This document shows, in pieces, positions 21,726 to 36,551 of a stretch of 64,000 bases of DNA. Source of the stretch: Nageia nagi (lineage: Eukaryota; Pinophyta); contig JBITNC010000001.1 of assembly GCA_050084985.1 (NCBI GenBank), positions 64,046,001 through 64,110,000 on the forward strand. Reading direction: 5' to 3'. The notes below the pieces were generated by a model. That model worked only from the letters and a program-made list of their open reading frames with translations. It was not told the DNA's origin and ran no database searches. Both the position numbers and the translations under genes were made by a program. Each line of letters begins with the position of its first letter. Positions within the stretch are counted from its first letter, which is position 1.

Positions 21726-22349
21726 GATGAGCATCTGCAATGTTGCATATATGAGCATCTGCAATGTTGCATATATGAGCATCTGTAATGTTGCACAAAT
21801 GAGCATCTACAATGTTGCACAAATGAGCATCTACAATATTGCATAGATGAGCATCTGCAATGTTGCAAAGATGAACATATGTAATGTTGCATAGATGAGC
21901 ATATATAATATTTCATAGATGAGCATCTGCAATATTGCATAGATGAACATTTGCAATGTTACATATATGAGCATCTATAATGTTACTTAGATGAGCATCT
22001 GCAATCCCACACTAATGAGCATCTACAATCCCTCACAAATGAGCATCTTCAAATCTATAATTATAAGCATATTCAATCCCATATTAACAAGGACCTTCAA
22101 ACCCATAATGATGAGCATATTCAATCCCACACTAATGAGCATCTTCAATCCCACACTAATGAGCATCTTCAATCCCACACTAACAAGCATCTTCAATCCC
22201 ACACTAATGAGCATCTGCAATACTACATTGATGAGTGTCTACAATATTGAAATGATGAGCATCTACAATATCACACAAACAAACATCTACAATCTCAAAT
22301 AGTCGAGCATTTGCAATCCCTCACAAATGAGCATCTTAGAGAACTTGAA
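21726..22349. repeat. 24-bp minisatellite, 26 units in perfect phase
   Basis: The anchor (G/T/A)ATGAGCATC begins at 21,726, 21,750, 21,774 ... 22,038 ... 22,326. The first-to-last distance is 600 bases, exactly 25 x 24, so no net indel has occurred. Units in the left part resemble GATGAGCATCTGCAATGTTG followed by CATA. Units in the right part resemble AATGAGCATCTTCAATCCCA followed by CACT, so there are two blocks. Open frames through it on both strands (8-residue repeats such as MSIFNPTL) are by-products of a period divisible by three. Looser copies extend left to about 21,530. Confidence 0.93.
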
Positions 22350-23917
22350 AATTTGAAATGTTGGTATATCTGACCAATCTCATAAACTTTATATATAGGG
22401 TATAATTGGTGATTTTGTCAAAAAAAAATTTATTTTTATTTTCAAGGTGATTGGTTGCAAAAATATAGGAGGTATAGGTGGCTATTTGTGCTTATCTTTA
22501 TAAAAAAATTATAAAATATTAGCAAGCCAATCCATAATTTGTTTTGTCTTAAAAAATTTGGGCTAAATGGTGCAATATCCAAGGTCTATATTTTCTAAAT
22601 ATTTAAACATTAAAAAACTTAATATTAGCCTATTGGTGAATATTCCACACTATGAATAATGCTAAACTATAGAGAGAAAATTACATCCCTCAGAAGTTGG
22701 TAGTTCTCACAAATTATCTACAATTTGATAGTTTTTGTATAAGTAATCATACAAAAATGATAAAACATAATTTTATAGAGGAAAAGAAAGAGACTTATAA
22801 TACTCCAAAAATGCAAGTTATACATTGTATAGAGACCCTAGAAATATCCATCTATGTATGTAAAGAGAAGAAAAAATGGACTCGTACAACAAAAGTTACA
22901 ATCTCTCAATGCAGGCTGAAATGAGACACTTACATTTTGCAAAGGTAGGCATATGATATACCTTGTAAAGGGTGTGAAGTAAAATTTTCAACAATGCAAC
23001 AAGTGGAATAAGTTAATTTGTACAAAAGAAGTTATAATGGATGGAAACTGATAATTTGTTTAGGTTTGATCATAATGTAATATTCAATAGAACAATTGCA
23101 CATGTGGCTAGTTTTAGTTTTCTTCAACAAAGGATGAACCAATAATCAATGAAGGATGGAATTAAACATTTTGTGGCATCCCAACTCATTCAACATCAAG
23201 GAAAATTAGTTACACATGTGAATTCTAATTGTAATAAATATTAATTAGTATATAAAGATAATTTCATTATAACTATGAAATAGAATTAGAATAAAAGTAT
23301 TTTTGTAGAGATTCCTCCCTATGGCTATAGAATCATTGTAAACTTAAGGAGAAGGATATGATGGATAATGTATTGTAGAATCTATAAGATAAAGTGTTAT
23401 AGGCTATAATCCTCTTATAAGTTTGTAACCATTTTAATAAAATAAGTTTTATATTTCATGTGCATTGATTTGTGTTTAATTAAGAAGTAAGATAGGCTAG
23501 GGGAAATCAAATCCTAGATGAATGAGAAAGGGACCACTTGGATAAACTAGGATAGATATATATCCCCCTAGATAGGTTGTTCATGTTCTTTCAATGTTAT
23601 ATTTTATTTCAAATACTATTATTTTCTTTTAGTGTATTTCTTGCTTTCTTGGTGTGGTGTGATTTGTGATGAGATCTCATTGTTAGTGTGATGTGATTTG
23701 TTATGTATTTTATGATGTGATTTGTGGTGTGATTTCATTTTTGTTAGTGTGATTTATTTCTTGCAATTTGACTAATTTCTATATTAAAATAACTTTCCTA
23801 AAAAAGTAGAGTAAGACTAATTTCTTAGGGAATTTGCACATAAGACCAAGAATACCTTATTAAACTTTCAGACCTAGGTTGATAAATTAAAATGATATAT
23901 TAAAAGGCAATTATTTT
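22350..23917 (+). other. Non-coding; right part is a candidate LTR
   Basis: No protein family is seen. The part from roughly 23.2 kb to 23.91 kb precedes a degenerate Asp-tRNA primer-binding site. It includes a GTGATGTGATTTGT-rich stretch at 23,655-23,755. It is therefore probably the 5' LTR of a Tat/Athila-type gypsy element on the + strand. I could not define its left edge. Confidence 0.4.
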
Positions 23918-23935
23918 TGGCATCATTTCTAGGGA
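23918..23935 (+). other. Degenerate Asp-tRNA primer-binding site (Tat/Athila type)
   Basis: TGGCATCATTTCTAGGGA aligns without gaps to the site typical of Athila/Tat gypsy elements, TGGCGCCGTTGCCGGGGA. Twelve of 18 bases match. Five of the six differences are G to A or C to T transitions, as expected from deamination of methylated cytosine. Confidence 0.6.
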
Positions 23936-24045
23936 GGCTATCAAAATAATTTGAGGAGTTTATCTAGGTCTAAATCTCTATTTTATTCTAGTACAAATGA
24001 AATGAGTATGATAGTAGAGTATATGTGTTCCCCAAGAGTTAGTGC

Positions 24046-27005
<2,960 letters not shown>

Positions 27006-27045
<40 letters not shown>
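27006..27045. repeat. (TA)n microsatellite
   Basis: About 20 uninterrupted TA dinucleotides. Confidence 0.96.
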
Positions 27046-27047
<2 letters not shown>

Positions 27048-27309
27048 ATAAAGAAATAAAGAAAAAAGAAGAAATAATTGCATCACTTGATGCATGGAAG
27101 AGATTTTGTAAATTCTTGTGTGATGATATACAAGATATTTAAGTTGGGAGGAGATGATGAGCATATATAATTTCCATTTTTATATCTATTATTTTCACCT
27201 ATTTACATTCATCTTACTTTTTTATTTCATATTTTATCCATATCTTCATGGAAATTTTGTTATTTATTATGTATAGTTGGAATATTAATTAGTTGATGAA
27301 TATTATGGA

Positions 27310-27640
27310 AATGATAAGAAATTATAATATAATATTGATGTATTTGGCAAATGATATGTTCTTGAATGTGTTTTATGAAGATAATAAATTGAATACCTTA
27401 ACTTCTTTGGTTTCCAACATCTTGCAATTGGTTCAAATTTTAAAGAACAATGTTTAATATTAGGTCCAATGTTGACTTGCAATGCTTCTTAGTCAAGTAG
27501 TAATATGATTGTAATAGGTTAAGTTTTCCAAAGCACCTACAACTATTTGTAGCCTTTTGTAAGGGCTAGATGAGAGTATTCCACTAATCAAAAGTAAGCA
27601 TATAGTATACCATTGGAAAGAGGTTGGAAATAACTTTCCA
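27310..27640 (+). repeat. Dispersed repeat, copy B
   Basis: Same-orientation homologue of 13,005-13,335. It ends in GGAAATAACTTTCC, exactly where a + strand copia LTR begins two bases later. Copy A continues past that point into different sequence. Confidence 0.85.
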
Positions 27641-27641
27641 A

Positions 27642-28101
27642 TGTTGGAAATATGGCCAAATATTAAAATGAAAATTCAGATCATAAGATGAAATTTTTAA
27701 CTAAAATTGTAGTCATTCAAAATCTGTGTTATCTAGAAAAAAAAGCTCAAACATACACGTGAGTCAAATGGTCAAAATACAAAGACATCTTTCCCATGTT
27801 ATTTTTAGTAGTTATTTTATTCTTAGTTTACTAGATGTGATAACCACTATTGATGTAGATCAAAATGATGAGATGATCTAGGTTAAGGATTACATTATTT
27901 AGTTTAGTGTTGTGTACTTAAGCTAGTTTCTAGGGTTTTTCTTATAATCTCTTTGTAATTTTTATGTGTGTGAGCTCTACAGAGCCCGGTTGAATAATGT
28001 ACCAAAACTTTGTTGAATTTTTTCTAGAATATAGAATATAATAAAGGATAATTTTATTTGCTCCATATTATTATAATTATATATGTTATTTTAATTATTT
28101 A
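27642..28101 (+). repeat. 5' LTR of a + strand copia element
   Basis: The unit starts TGTTGGAAATATGG just after dispersed repeat B and ends just before a Met-tRNA primer-binding site. The terminal CA is lost (TTATTTAT), so the right edge is approximate. It does not resemble the LTR at 12.5-13.0 kb beyond the first bases. Confidence 0.75.
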
Positions 28102-28103
28102 TT

Positions 28104-28119
28104 TGGTATCAAAATAAGG
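28104..28119 (+). other. Primer-binding site for initiator Met tRNA (copia)
   Basis: TGGTATCAAAATAAGG resembles the plant copia site TGGTATCAGAGCAAGG, with G to A and C to T changes. Confidence 0.8.
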
Positions 28120-28199
28120 GAAATTAATAATTAGGTTTGAGCAACTATGGGGTTTTTCAGTGGTAAGATTTATTAAGTTTTTTCTATAGATCATAGTTC

Positions 28200-29440
28200 T
28201 TATTATGGAAGGGTATAATGGCCAACAAAAATAATTTCATTATGATCCTTGAATTTGAGGGATTTAACTATGAGTACTAGAGGATCAAAATAAGAATAAT
28301 TTTGAAAGGCAAAGGTTTCTAAAATATTGTAGAAGATGGATATACTAAACCAAAGTGCTAGTATGCATTGTCCATGGATCAGAAGAAGGTGAAAGATAAA
28401 GATATGAAGAATAACTTAGCATTGGCCCTAAGCTAATTAGCATTATTTGAGAGACTCTTCCCCTAAAGTTTTGCATATGACTTAACACAAGAAGCCTAGA
28501 AGGTACTAAAAGAAAACTACCATGGGAGTGCATAAGTCAAGGAGGTGAAATTACAAAACCTGCATCAAGATTTAAAGAACCTAAAGCAAGAGGAGAATCA
28601 AATGGCAGGACATTATTGCATTCATCTAAAATATGTAGTTATCAAAATGGATTTATTAGGATAAAATATTAATAAAGAGGTGATTATCATTAAGGTTCTT
28701 TGAATCCTTATAGAAAAAATTGATAGTGTGGCCTTGATCATAGAAGAGACCAAATATATATCAAATATGGACCTAGATTCACTCATAGATACTCTTACAT
28801 CCCATGAGGAGAGGATTACCAAGAGAAAGCAACACATATCTATAGGAAGTGTTCCTATAAAGGAACATTCACTTTCTACAAAAGGAGATGAGGGATCTGG
28901 ATGAGGTCATGGTGGTCATGACTCTAGAGGTAGAGGTCATAATGGTAGAGTAGGTCGAAGAGGAGGTAGAGGTTGAGGAAGATCTTAATATCATAATAGA
29001 GATTCTAAATAAGCCTATGTAGCTAGAGGAGGATAAAATATATGTGAAATAAGAAGATAATTCCATGACATGAGAAATGTACAATGCTATCATTGTGAAA
29101 AATACAAGCATTACAAAAGAGATTGCAAGCTAAAGAAGTCAACTCATTATGATGAGTAGGACTATGGGTATGAGAAAGACACCCTATTTTGTATGATTTA
29201 AGAACCTATAATAGATCAAGCTCCCCTTTTTGCATTTAAATTATTTTATGGAATGGTTATTAGATAATAAGTGCACAAACCATATGATCAGGAGAAAATA
29301 TGTTATCTTTGTACTCGATTCTTCCTACCATTCTAGTATCAGGCTAGGACATGAGTAGAGTTTAGAGGTTGTAGCAAAAATCAAGATGGCGGTTCCTACT
29401 AGGAAAGGTAAGATTGAAGTAATTTATTTCTTCAATAAAT
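28200..29440 (+). pseudogene. Ty1/copia gag and protease-start remnant
   Basis: The + strand reads as UBN2-type copia Gag: EFEGFNYEY near the start, KLQNLHQDLKNLKQEENQ-like text in the middle, then ALIIEETKYISNMDLDSLI and LTSHEERITKRK. An Arg/Gly-rich tract near 28,900-28,985 is followed by the zinc knuckle CYHCEKYKHYKRDCK at about 29,090-29,135. The sequence VIFVLDSSYHSS near 29,305 corresponds to the protease active-site region, with the usual DSG changed to DSS. More than a dozen in-frame stops are present. Integrase and reverse transcriptase are missing downstream, so the element is truncated. Confidence 0.85.
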
Positions 29441-31189
29441 TGTAATGTTTCAAATATTTATTTGGAACAAATTTAAATCTTGTAATTTTGTGAAGAATTG
29501 AGAGGGGTGCATAATTTTTAATATTTCCTTGGTAGGCATTGCCTCCATTTTAAATTACAAGTTTGGTGAACTATTTATATCCATATACTCCTCCATGTAG
29601 CTATTGGTCAAAAAAATCCATATCAAATTTCACAAATGAATTTCTTCAATATGGTTGGTCATGGCTAGCCATCTCTTTTGCAGCTGCAAAACTCCACCAC
29701 TTGTAGTTCTCTTTGTAACATCATTTCTCCTCTAACAACTCCTAATATGATTTTCCAACACACCTCTACCCAACACATGGAGTTTTAATTTCTATAAATG
29801 GTTGATTTTATCTTCAGTCATTTTTGTCTAGCTATTGTAGTGTAATGTTGCTCATATTGTAACTTGGTGGTGCCTTAGCCTCCACTTCTTGTTATGTAGT
29901 AGTGAGGAAAGTGCATTCAATTGATATTTATAGAAGCTCAATTACTACATTAGTCCTTAAAGTAGAACTATGTATGTTGGTTGCATCACTTTGTAAATGG
30001 TTCACTACCTTTTTCTTAAGTAGTCCATGGTTGTTGTCCAAGTCCTTAAGTAGTATATGGTTGATTACCTTATCCTCAAGCAATCTCATGGATGTCCCAT
30101 AGCACCACTTTTGTATGTGAAAGAGTACATTACTTGTAATCCATGAAAATGATATTTGTAACATGTATTTTAGTTAATATAGATAATATTTGATCCATAT
30201 CATGGTGTATATTCATGGAGCTTTTATTTCTTTGTGGTTGTATAGTGTGTTTTCCATTTCTGGACCAGTATTTATGTGTCATACTAAAAAAGTAACCCTA
30301 TTAGCAAATAAGACAAGACATATCATGACAAAAAAATTTCTTTATTACTCATGAATATACCTTAATGATATAATGAAGAATATCTTTTGATTTGTTTCCT
30401 TGCAAAATGACTTTTAAAAAGTAGTATGTTAGCCTCTATGGCTATTTATAGGGCCACTGATGACCTGTTTTAGTTGATCAACAACTGTGTCTACAAGATA
30501 TAGAAATTTTTTGCAAGTACCTACAAAAAATATATATTTCTTCTCTCCAATTTCATATGACTTTCTCTATTATGTTTTGCTTTACTACACCTATGGACCC
30601 TTCACATATGCAAACAAAAAAGATATCAAACATGCATGTTAATATCATAAAAATAAGCATAATACTGAACATGAACAAGAATGTGAAGTGTAAAATAATA
30701 ATGCATTTAACTCAGTAAACATGGATTTATTTTAAAAAATTAACTTTGCATTCAAATTAAATATTTTTTCTTCATTGTAGAAGGCTTTATTATAGATTTT
30801 GGAAATAGGTAAACTTTCTAATTTTGAGATAAAAATCCAAAGTTGAGATGTGTAGGATTGATGATATGTTATGCATTATCCCTTTCTTTCTTCCTAGGAC
30901 TCTTCAAGAGTTGCCATTTTTATTTTGCTTTTACCAATTATAGAGTCGCTAGCATTCAAGTATTGGATGTTGGCATTTTGCCTGAATCATTAACAATTGA
31001 AGTCAAATGCTAGCAATTGGCAAACTATGGTTAACTTTTTTTTTAATTTTTTGTCCTTGTTTTACCTATTGAAAGAAGGGTCATTTTTAGGTGTATACAT
31101 TTTCCTTGTTTTTAATTATTTTCTAATTGTGAGAGGATGATAATTTAAAAACTTACCTTTCTGAAGGTGGATGCATTCAAGTTTCTTAA
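29441..31189. other. No recognisable gene
   Basis: AT-rich sequence without protein signatures. Near 30,000-30,090 a 33-36 base motif (CTTAAGTAGT, then CATGGTTG) recurs two to three times, too decayed to classify. Confidence 0.5.
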
Positions 31190-31850
31190 CTTGTATTTTT
31201 GACTTTAGTCAAAATTTTGGATTAGCCGATTCTCTATGAATAAGCCAAATTTTATTGATTGAATTATAATTAAATTTATTTTTTGATATTTTACATTTGA
31301 TACATTTTGAAAGTATTTTGGTTGTATTATCAAAGTAGAACTTATCGATATCACCATATTATGTGCTATTCGTGGTAGATATGTGATGAGCTACTATGTC
31401 CTCTACATATGCCAAAGGTAGCATGTGATAAAGAAGTTGATTTGGGAATACAATTATTTTGATTGTTCTACTTTTCATCCTAACATTTAGGTTACATGAT
31501 GATCTTATGCAAAAGTTCATACAATGTACTTAGTCATATTTGATCATGTCCTTTTTCCTATCAAAAGAAGAGTTCTTTTTCAAATCTAGAATTATTTATA
31601 AATTTTAGTTTTTCCAAAACACTTATCCTTGGCCAAATCCAACAAGTGAGTGACTTATTTCATTTTATCTTTTACACATTTTTCAATTTTTTAGGTGTGA
31701 GGTGTTTGATAATAGTTTTCTTAATGTTACCTCATAAGGGACCAAGGGTATGCTAGAAAAAAGGATTTAAATATATATTTTTATATTTGTTGACATATAC
31801 CTAAAATAAACCTAATATATATATATATATATAATATATATATTGTATAT

Positions 31851-31883
<33 letters not shown>

Positions 31884-32480
31884 TTATCTTGTTGGTCATT
31901 ATTATTTTATGATTTTGATTGCTTTTTTTTGGGTGGGGTGGGGGTTTTATTTAAGTCCCCTAACTTGTGTTGATGCTTGGTCGATGTTTAAACTTGACCT
32001 AATCTCTATGAATAAGTCAAATTTGATTGATTGAATCATGATAAACTCATGTTATAATCACTTTTGTGCTTTGTTTCATTTTTTAAACCATTATTATGTA
32101 TACCAAAATGATGCTTGTGTCTATCTCAATACTATGTGCTATTTGTGGTAGGTATGTGATGATGCTTGACTCGTCTACATATGTCCAAGCTAATACAAGA
32201 TAAATTATGAGTTTTATGAATATAATTGGTTTTATTTTGCTAAATTTCATCTTTTAAATGAGCATACATAATGATCTTATATAAAAGGTCATATCACATT
32301 TATCACTCATGTTTGATTTTTGAATTTGACCTATTCATGAACTTTGATTTATTTTAAAGATGTGATTTAAACTATGTTTAACAAGTAGGATTCTTGAACA
32401 TTTTTTTTCTATTTTTATTACCTCATAAAGGATTAATGATGAGGTGGTTTAAGAATACTTTTAACAATTTTATAAATATA
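31190..32480 (+). repeat. Degenerate tandem duplication, about 0.7-0.8 kb period
   Basis: Copy 1 (about 31,190-31,745) and copy 2 (about 31,975-32,465) share, in order, TCTCTATGAATAAG, ATTGATTGAAT, TATGTGCTATT(C/T)GTGGTAG followed by ATGTGATGA, CTACATATG, ATGATCTTATG/ATGATCTTATA and TTACCTCATAA. Many substitutions and indels separate them, so the duplication is old. Neither copy shows coding. Confidence 0.8.
31816..31883. repeat. Compound (TA)n(TG)n(TA)n microsatellite
   Basis: A TA run, a TG run of about nine units at about 31,850-31,868, and another TA run are contiguous. They sit between the two copies of the duplication. Confidence 0.9.
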
Positions 32481-33040
32481 CACTTAGTGTACACACATAT
32501 CTCTATGTTTACCTCATCTAGAAGAGGGGGTTAAATACTTCATATTATGATATTTTATTATTTTTGTCTTGATGTGAACCTAAGATAATCCTAGACTATA
32601 AGGAAGGCTTAAGTATTTTATTCATATTTCCCTCTTTTAAAATTTGAATGTTGTATTTTAAGAATTTGTATAATTTTTATTATTTACTAGTAACTAGATC
32701 TAATTATAGGTATTCCGTGTAAATCATCGATGTACAATTTAAAATCATTAACATTCCAAGCCATAGTCAAAATAAAAGAAAAAATAAGTTATCATTTTCT
32801 CATTTTTATTTTTTTATTCTTAAGAGCTCTAGTTAACCTGTCACATTTTTTTCCATGGGCTACCTATTTTCTTTCTCTATCATCTTCCATGAGCCAACAT
32901 GCCATCGAGGAAAAGACCAGTTATCTGGAGATGACCAACAAAGAGGAGGCAGGGTTTTAAAACCCTATTTTTTATTTTTTATCAAATTCATTATTTTTAG
33001 GGCCTAATTTAAAAATGTGAATCTATAGAATTCATTATTT
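32481..33040. other. No recognisable gene
   Basis: A 76-codon open frame at 32,730-32,960 (+) shows no family motif. Its end is only 80 bases from the plant-mobile-domain relic, but I cannot connect them. Confidence 0.4.
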
Positions 33041-33049
33041 AAAAATGTG

Positions 33050-33620
33050 ATGCAGCATGGTACCATCTTTTCTTGGGCTCCTACTTTACTAGCACAATGT
33101 TATAAGAAGCTTTTCTTATACTCTTAGGGTCATAGGACCTCATTGACTATTACAATCACTTTACAATAATGGGCTTATGACCATATTGTTATGGAATTCC
33201 CTCATGGACTTTCTATTCCTAGTTTTTTTATACATGTAGAGTATCTCATGGGATCATGCAATGGAGGGAGAATTTCTACATCCATCCCATAAATGGAGTT
33301 CATCATGATGTGGGGTTCTATATATATCCAGTATGGAATGTGCTTGAGGCCAAGCTTGATATAAGTAGATAAGTGAGAGTCCTTAGTGGTTAATGGACTA
33401 AATTTCTAGAGTATTTTTTAGTTTGATCATATCAAATAGTAGTTTGGACTTATTTAGGATATGCCTCCAGAGCCTATTAGATATTAGAGAGAGGGCACCC
33501 TTCCAGTAGAGAGCCTTTAGCCCTTGGTTTGTGTAGATCTTGATCCTATGAGAGATAAGGATTTATATGGGGAGGTCAATGTAGATGATGTTGGGGTTAC
33601 TAAAGTGTTTACTTCTCAAT
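33050..33620 (+). pseudogene. Plant-mobile-domain (PF10536-like) relic
   Basis: The + strand reads FSWAPTLLAQCYKKLFLYS, a stop, and then a stretch ending WAYDHIVMEFP. This matches the core of plant mobile domain proteins, usually (Y/F)SWxxAxLAxLYRxLC...GG..LLLQLWAWERI. A later segment (PLVCVDLDPMRDKDLYGE) may be the C-terminal part. Nonsense codons split it at least five times. Such domains occur both in host MAIN-like proteins and in captured form in transposons. The decayed state and TE-rich setting favour the latter. Confidence 0.5.
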
Positions 33621-34500
33621 GGTAGGCTGAGCTAGAGAATGTTGATGAGGGCAAATAGAGTCATAAGGTGAGACAACGTGTGAAGGATCTTGGTGTGGAA
33701 CTTGACATGAAGGAGGGGGCAAGATGTTGGGATGACCCCTATAGAGGATTTTATTGAGATAGAAGTTCTATATTAGGAGGTTAGCATAGGTGAGAAAACT
33801 TTAGGGGGTATAGAATAGTCCCAAAAATATAGAGCCATGACTCATTACTAGATGAGATTGAGGAGCTCAAGCATTTACTTAGAAATTCATGATCATTACT
33901 TGACCAATCTTGTCAATATAATTAGTATTTACATGCATAACTTTACTAAATTAGGTATATGAATGAGGATATGCCTATATATAAGGTAGAGAGAGATAGG
34001 GAATGAGCCACAATACAAATATTGCAAAAATAGGAAGGAATAGAGGGTGTTACAACTAGTATAGAGAGGCACTCTTATAATTTTGTCAGAGATATTTGTA
34101 CATAGATGGACTACTATAATGGGGTAATTGATGCATGGCTGGTAGGTGTTCCTACTTTTAAGCCCATTTTGGAGTATTTGATTCTTTTCCTAGGTTACAT
34201 TCCTCTAGATATCAGTGTTCTCCTAGCTACTACAACCAGTAAGGTATAGGGAGGTGTTAGTGTAGGAATGAGTAGATGTAGGGCTACAATAACTTCCATT
34301 AGGAGTGTTACTACTACTTCATCTCATCATAGGCTTAGATCTTCAAAGATTCAAGTGGTTAGAGGAGAAAGAAGTATTGGTATCCCATAAATACAGAGAG
34401 TTTTGAAGGTCAACAAGACCAATGGTCAGGGTGGTGGTGAGCAAAATGAGTATGAGGATGCCCCTAAGGATTTATTATTAGTCCATTTTTCTTTATGTCA
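33621..34500 (+). other. Weak coding-like stretch after the plant-mobile-domain relic
   Basis: Moderately GC-richer sequence with short readable segments on the + strand, for example VRQRVKDLGVELDMKEG near 33,680. No family is recognisable. It may be the downstream part of the same broken gene. Confidence 0.3.
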
Positions 34501-36051
34501 TTTTATTGTTAGTTTATGATATGATGTAGCAAACTTGTAATCATTAATAGATGATATATTATATTCATTTTTTGATCATGATGATCATGATTAGGATGCA
34601 TGGATGCCTAGGTGATTAACACTATGAATATTATTTTTTGATATATACATATGTGATGATATATTTGGATATCCATGTATATGATAATATTTTAATGAGT
34701 TCTTACTCTTATATTATCATGTGTTATGTTATGAATGATGATTCTAGGGTTACTTTACATTGTATTGCATGATAATAAATTTTGATTTTTTAATGGATGA
34801 ATGGTTTCTATATGATGAGATTATTTAATTTGTTATAGATCATTATCCTTGTTATATTATGCATAATATATTATTTATAGCAGTATGGAATCAGATATCA
34901 TTATTTTTCATTTCCTTGGTGATGTATTCACATGGGATAACGTATGTATGTAAAATGGTATGAACACACAAATGGATAAATATATGAATGTATAGTGCTA
35001 TGAATATACACTTGTAGATAATTGAATATGAATGGATGGTATACCTATTTGAATGTAAAACATAACAATCTAGTTAACCTACCAAGATAATAATAATATG
35101 TATTGTGAAGTGGAGTGAATGAATAATATAATAAATAAGTGTAATAAATAATATATTTCACACTAATTTCATCAAATAATCTTTCATTTCAATTTCTTTT
35201 ACTAAGGATGATATAAAATAAAGTTAGAATATACTTGAAGTTTATTATAAACTCATGTATGTGCAATGATATTTATTTTTTTCTCTTAAGGCTCTCTAAT
35301 CTAATATTTCAAGAGCATAAAATATGTCAGTTGATTTTTCTATGTGAAATATACATTAGTCCATCATGAATATTGGACATTTTGCCTCTTTGTAAGGTAT
35401 ACCTCACTTCCAAATAGGTTTCCATAGCCTTGATGAAGACTAAACCCTAGATCCCATTATATCCTTGCTCTATTGTTAGTTAGGTGTCCATAGCCCTGAT
35501 ACAAGATATTGTAATCACCCAAAAATTCTATTTTTCCTTTTTTTTTAAGCTTTTAAATATTTTTTTCTCACCATATATTTTTTCTTCCTACCTTTTTCTT
35601 TCTAACATATCTCTTGGGTTTGGGATAAAGCAAACTAATAGAATGAATAATAACTCGAAATTAAGCTTAAGGAACATCAAATTTTTATTATTTTAGGATT
35701 TAGAATGTTTAAAAGTGTATGAGTTCATAATATCTTGACAATGTATCAAGGTTATGTTTATTTATCATCCAAAGGTTTAGAAACTTTGTGGGAGATATTT
35801 TGACGAATTAGGATATGAATATTATACCCATAAACTACCTTTTTATTTATATATACAACTATAAATACAAATTATATGTGAAAAAATGTATAACATATAT
35901 GTATTTCTTGGTAAATTACTATAATTATCATGTTTGAAACTCAATAGTTTTATGATTATGGAGTTAATGAACAAGATGATAATAATGGTATGTATGAACA
36001 CATAAGACAATGCACCCCAATAGCCAAGATGCTTCAAAAATAATTTTTTGA

Positions 36052-36052
<1 letters not shown>
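34501..36052. other. No recognisable gene
   Basis: Very AT-rich. No protein motif or LTR edge was found. Confidence 0.5.
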
Positions 36053-36098
<46 letters not shown>

Positions 36099-36101
36099 AT
36101 T
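36053..36101. repeat. (TA)n microsatellite
   Basis: About 24 TA dinucleotides with one slip. Confidence 0.95.
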
Positions 36102-36551
36102 AGTTTTTAATAATTTTTTATTTTTTATTTTTAGTCATATATCTATACATAATGGATTTCATGTTGGGTGAGGGTTTGCAGTAAATGACTATAAGAGATG
36201 GGATGAAAATGAAAATGAGTACAAATAGTATGATCAATAGTCCAAAGTGTGACATGACAAGTGATAGACATAAAAAAACATGAGGTCCTAATAAAAAATA
36301 TTTATGAATATTACATGGGCAATGGTGAGTTCATCAAAAGACTCATGAGGATGCAAGGATGGTGGTCTACAAACTTTAATGAGTCTACAAATAAATGGGT
36401 TAACATGAGAATTAATCATAATACTCCATATAAAATATGGTATAAAAAATAAATAAATGAGGTTTTAGAGGAACACTTCATTAGGTATATCATAAATCAT
36501 GCAAGTTCCCCAACATGGTCCATGATTGATATACATGCTCACCCAAAAGTC
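36102..36551. other. No recognisable gene
   Basis: A 63-codon + strand open frame at 36,261-36,452 (with MQGWWSTNFNESTNKW) is the only coding-like text. It is too short to assign. Confidence 0.35.

Noticed and set aside
21710-22302. Cys-rich (MQHCRCSS) and MSIFNPTL repeat proteins on opposite strands
   Set aside because: A 24-bp repeat free of stops gives long open frames automatically. No start context, flanking gene structure or domain supports a protein.
21726-22349. CRISPR-like array
   Set aside because: Repeats are directly adjacent with no unique spacers, no cas genes are present, and the DNA is clearly plant. It is a minisatellite.
22697-22924. 75-codon + strand open frame
   Set aside because: No recognisable motif and no support from neighbouring elements. 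The length is within chance.
28869-29111. Minus-strand Ser/Thr-rich open frame
   Set aside because: It is antisense to the Arg/Gly-rich and zinc-knuckle part of a copia Gag on the + strand.
36261-36452. 63-codon + strand open frame with GWWSTNFNESTNKW
   Set aside because: The text looks protein-like, but the stretch is short, isolated and without any supporting neighbour.
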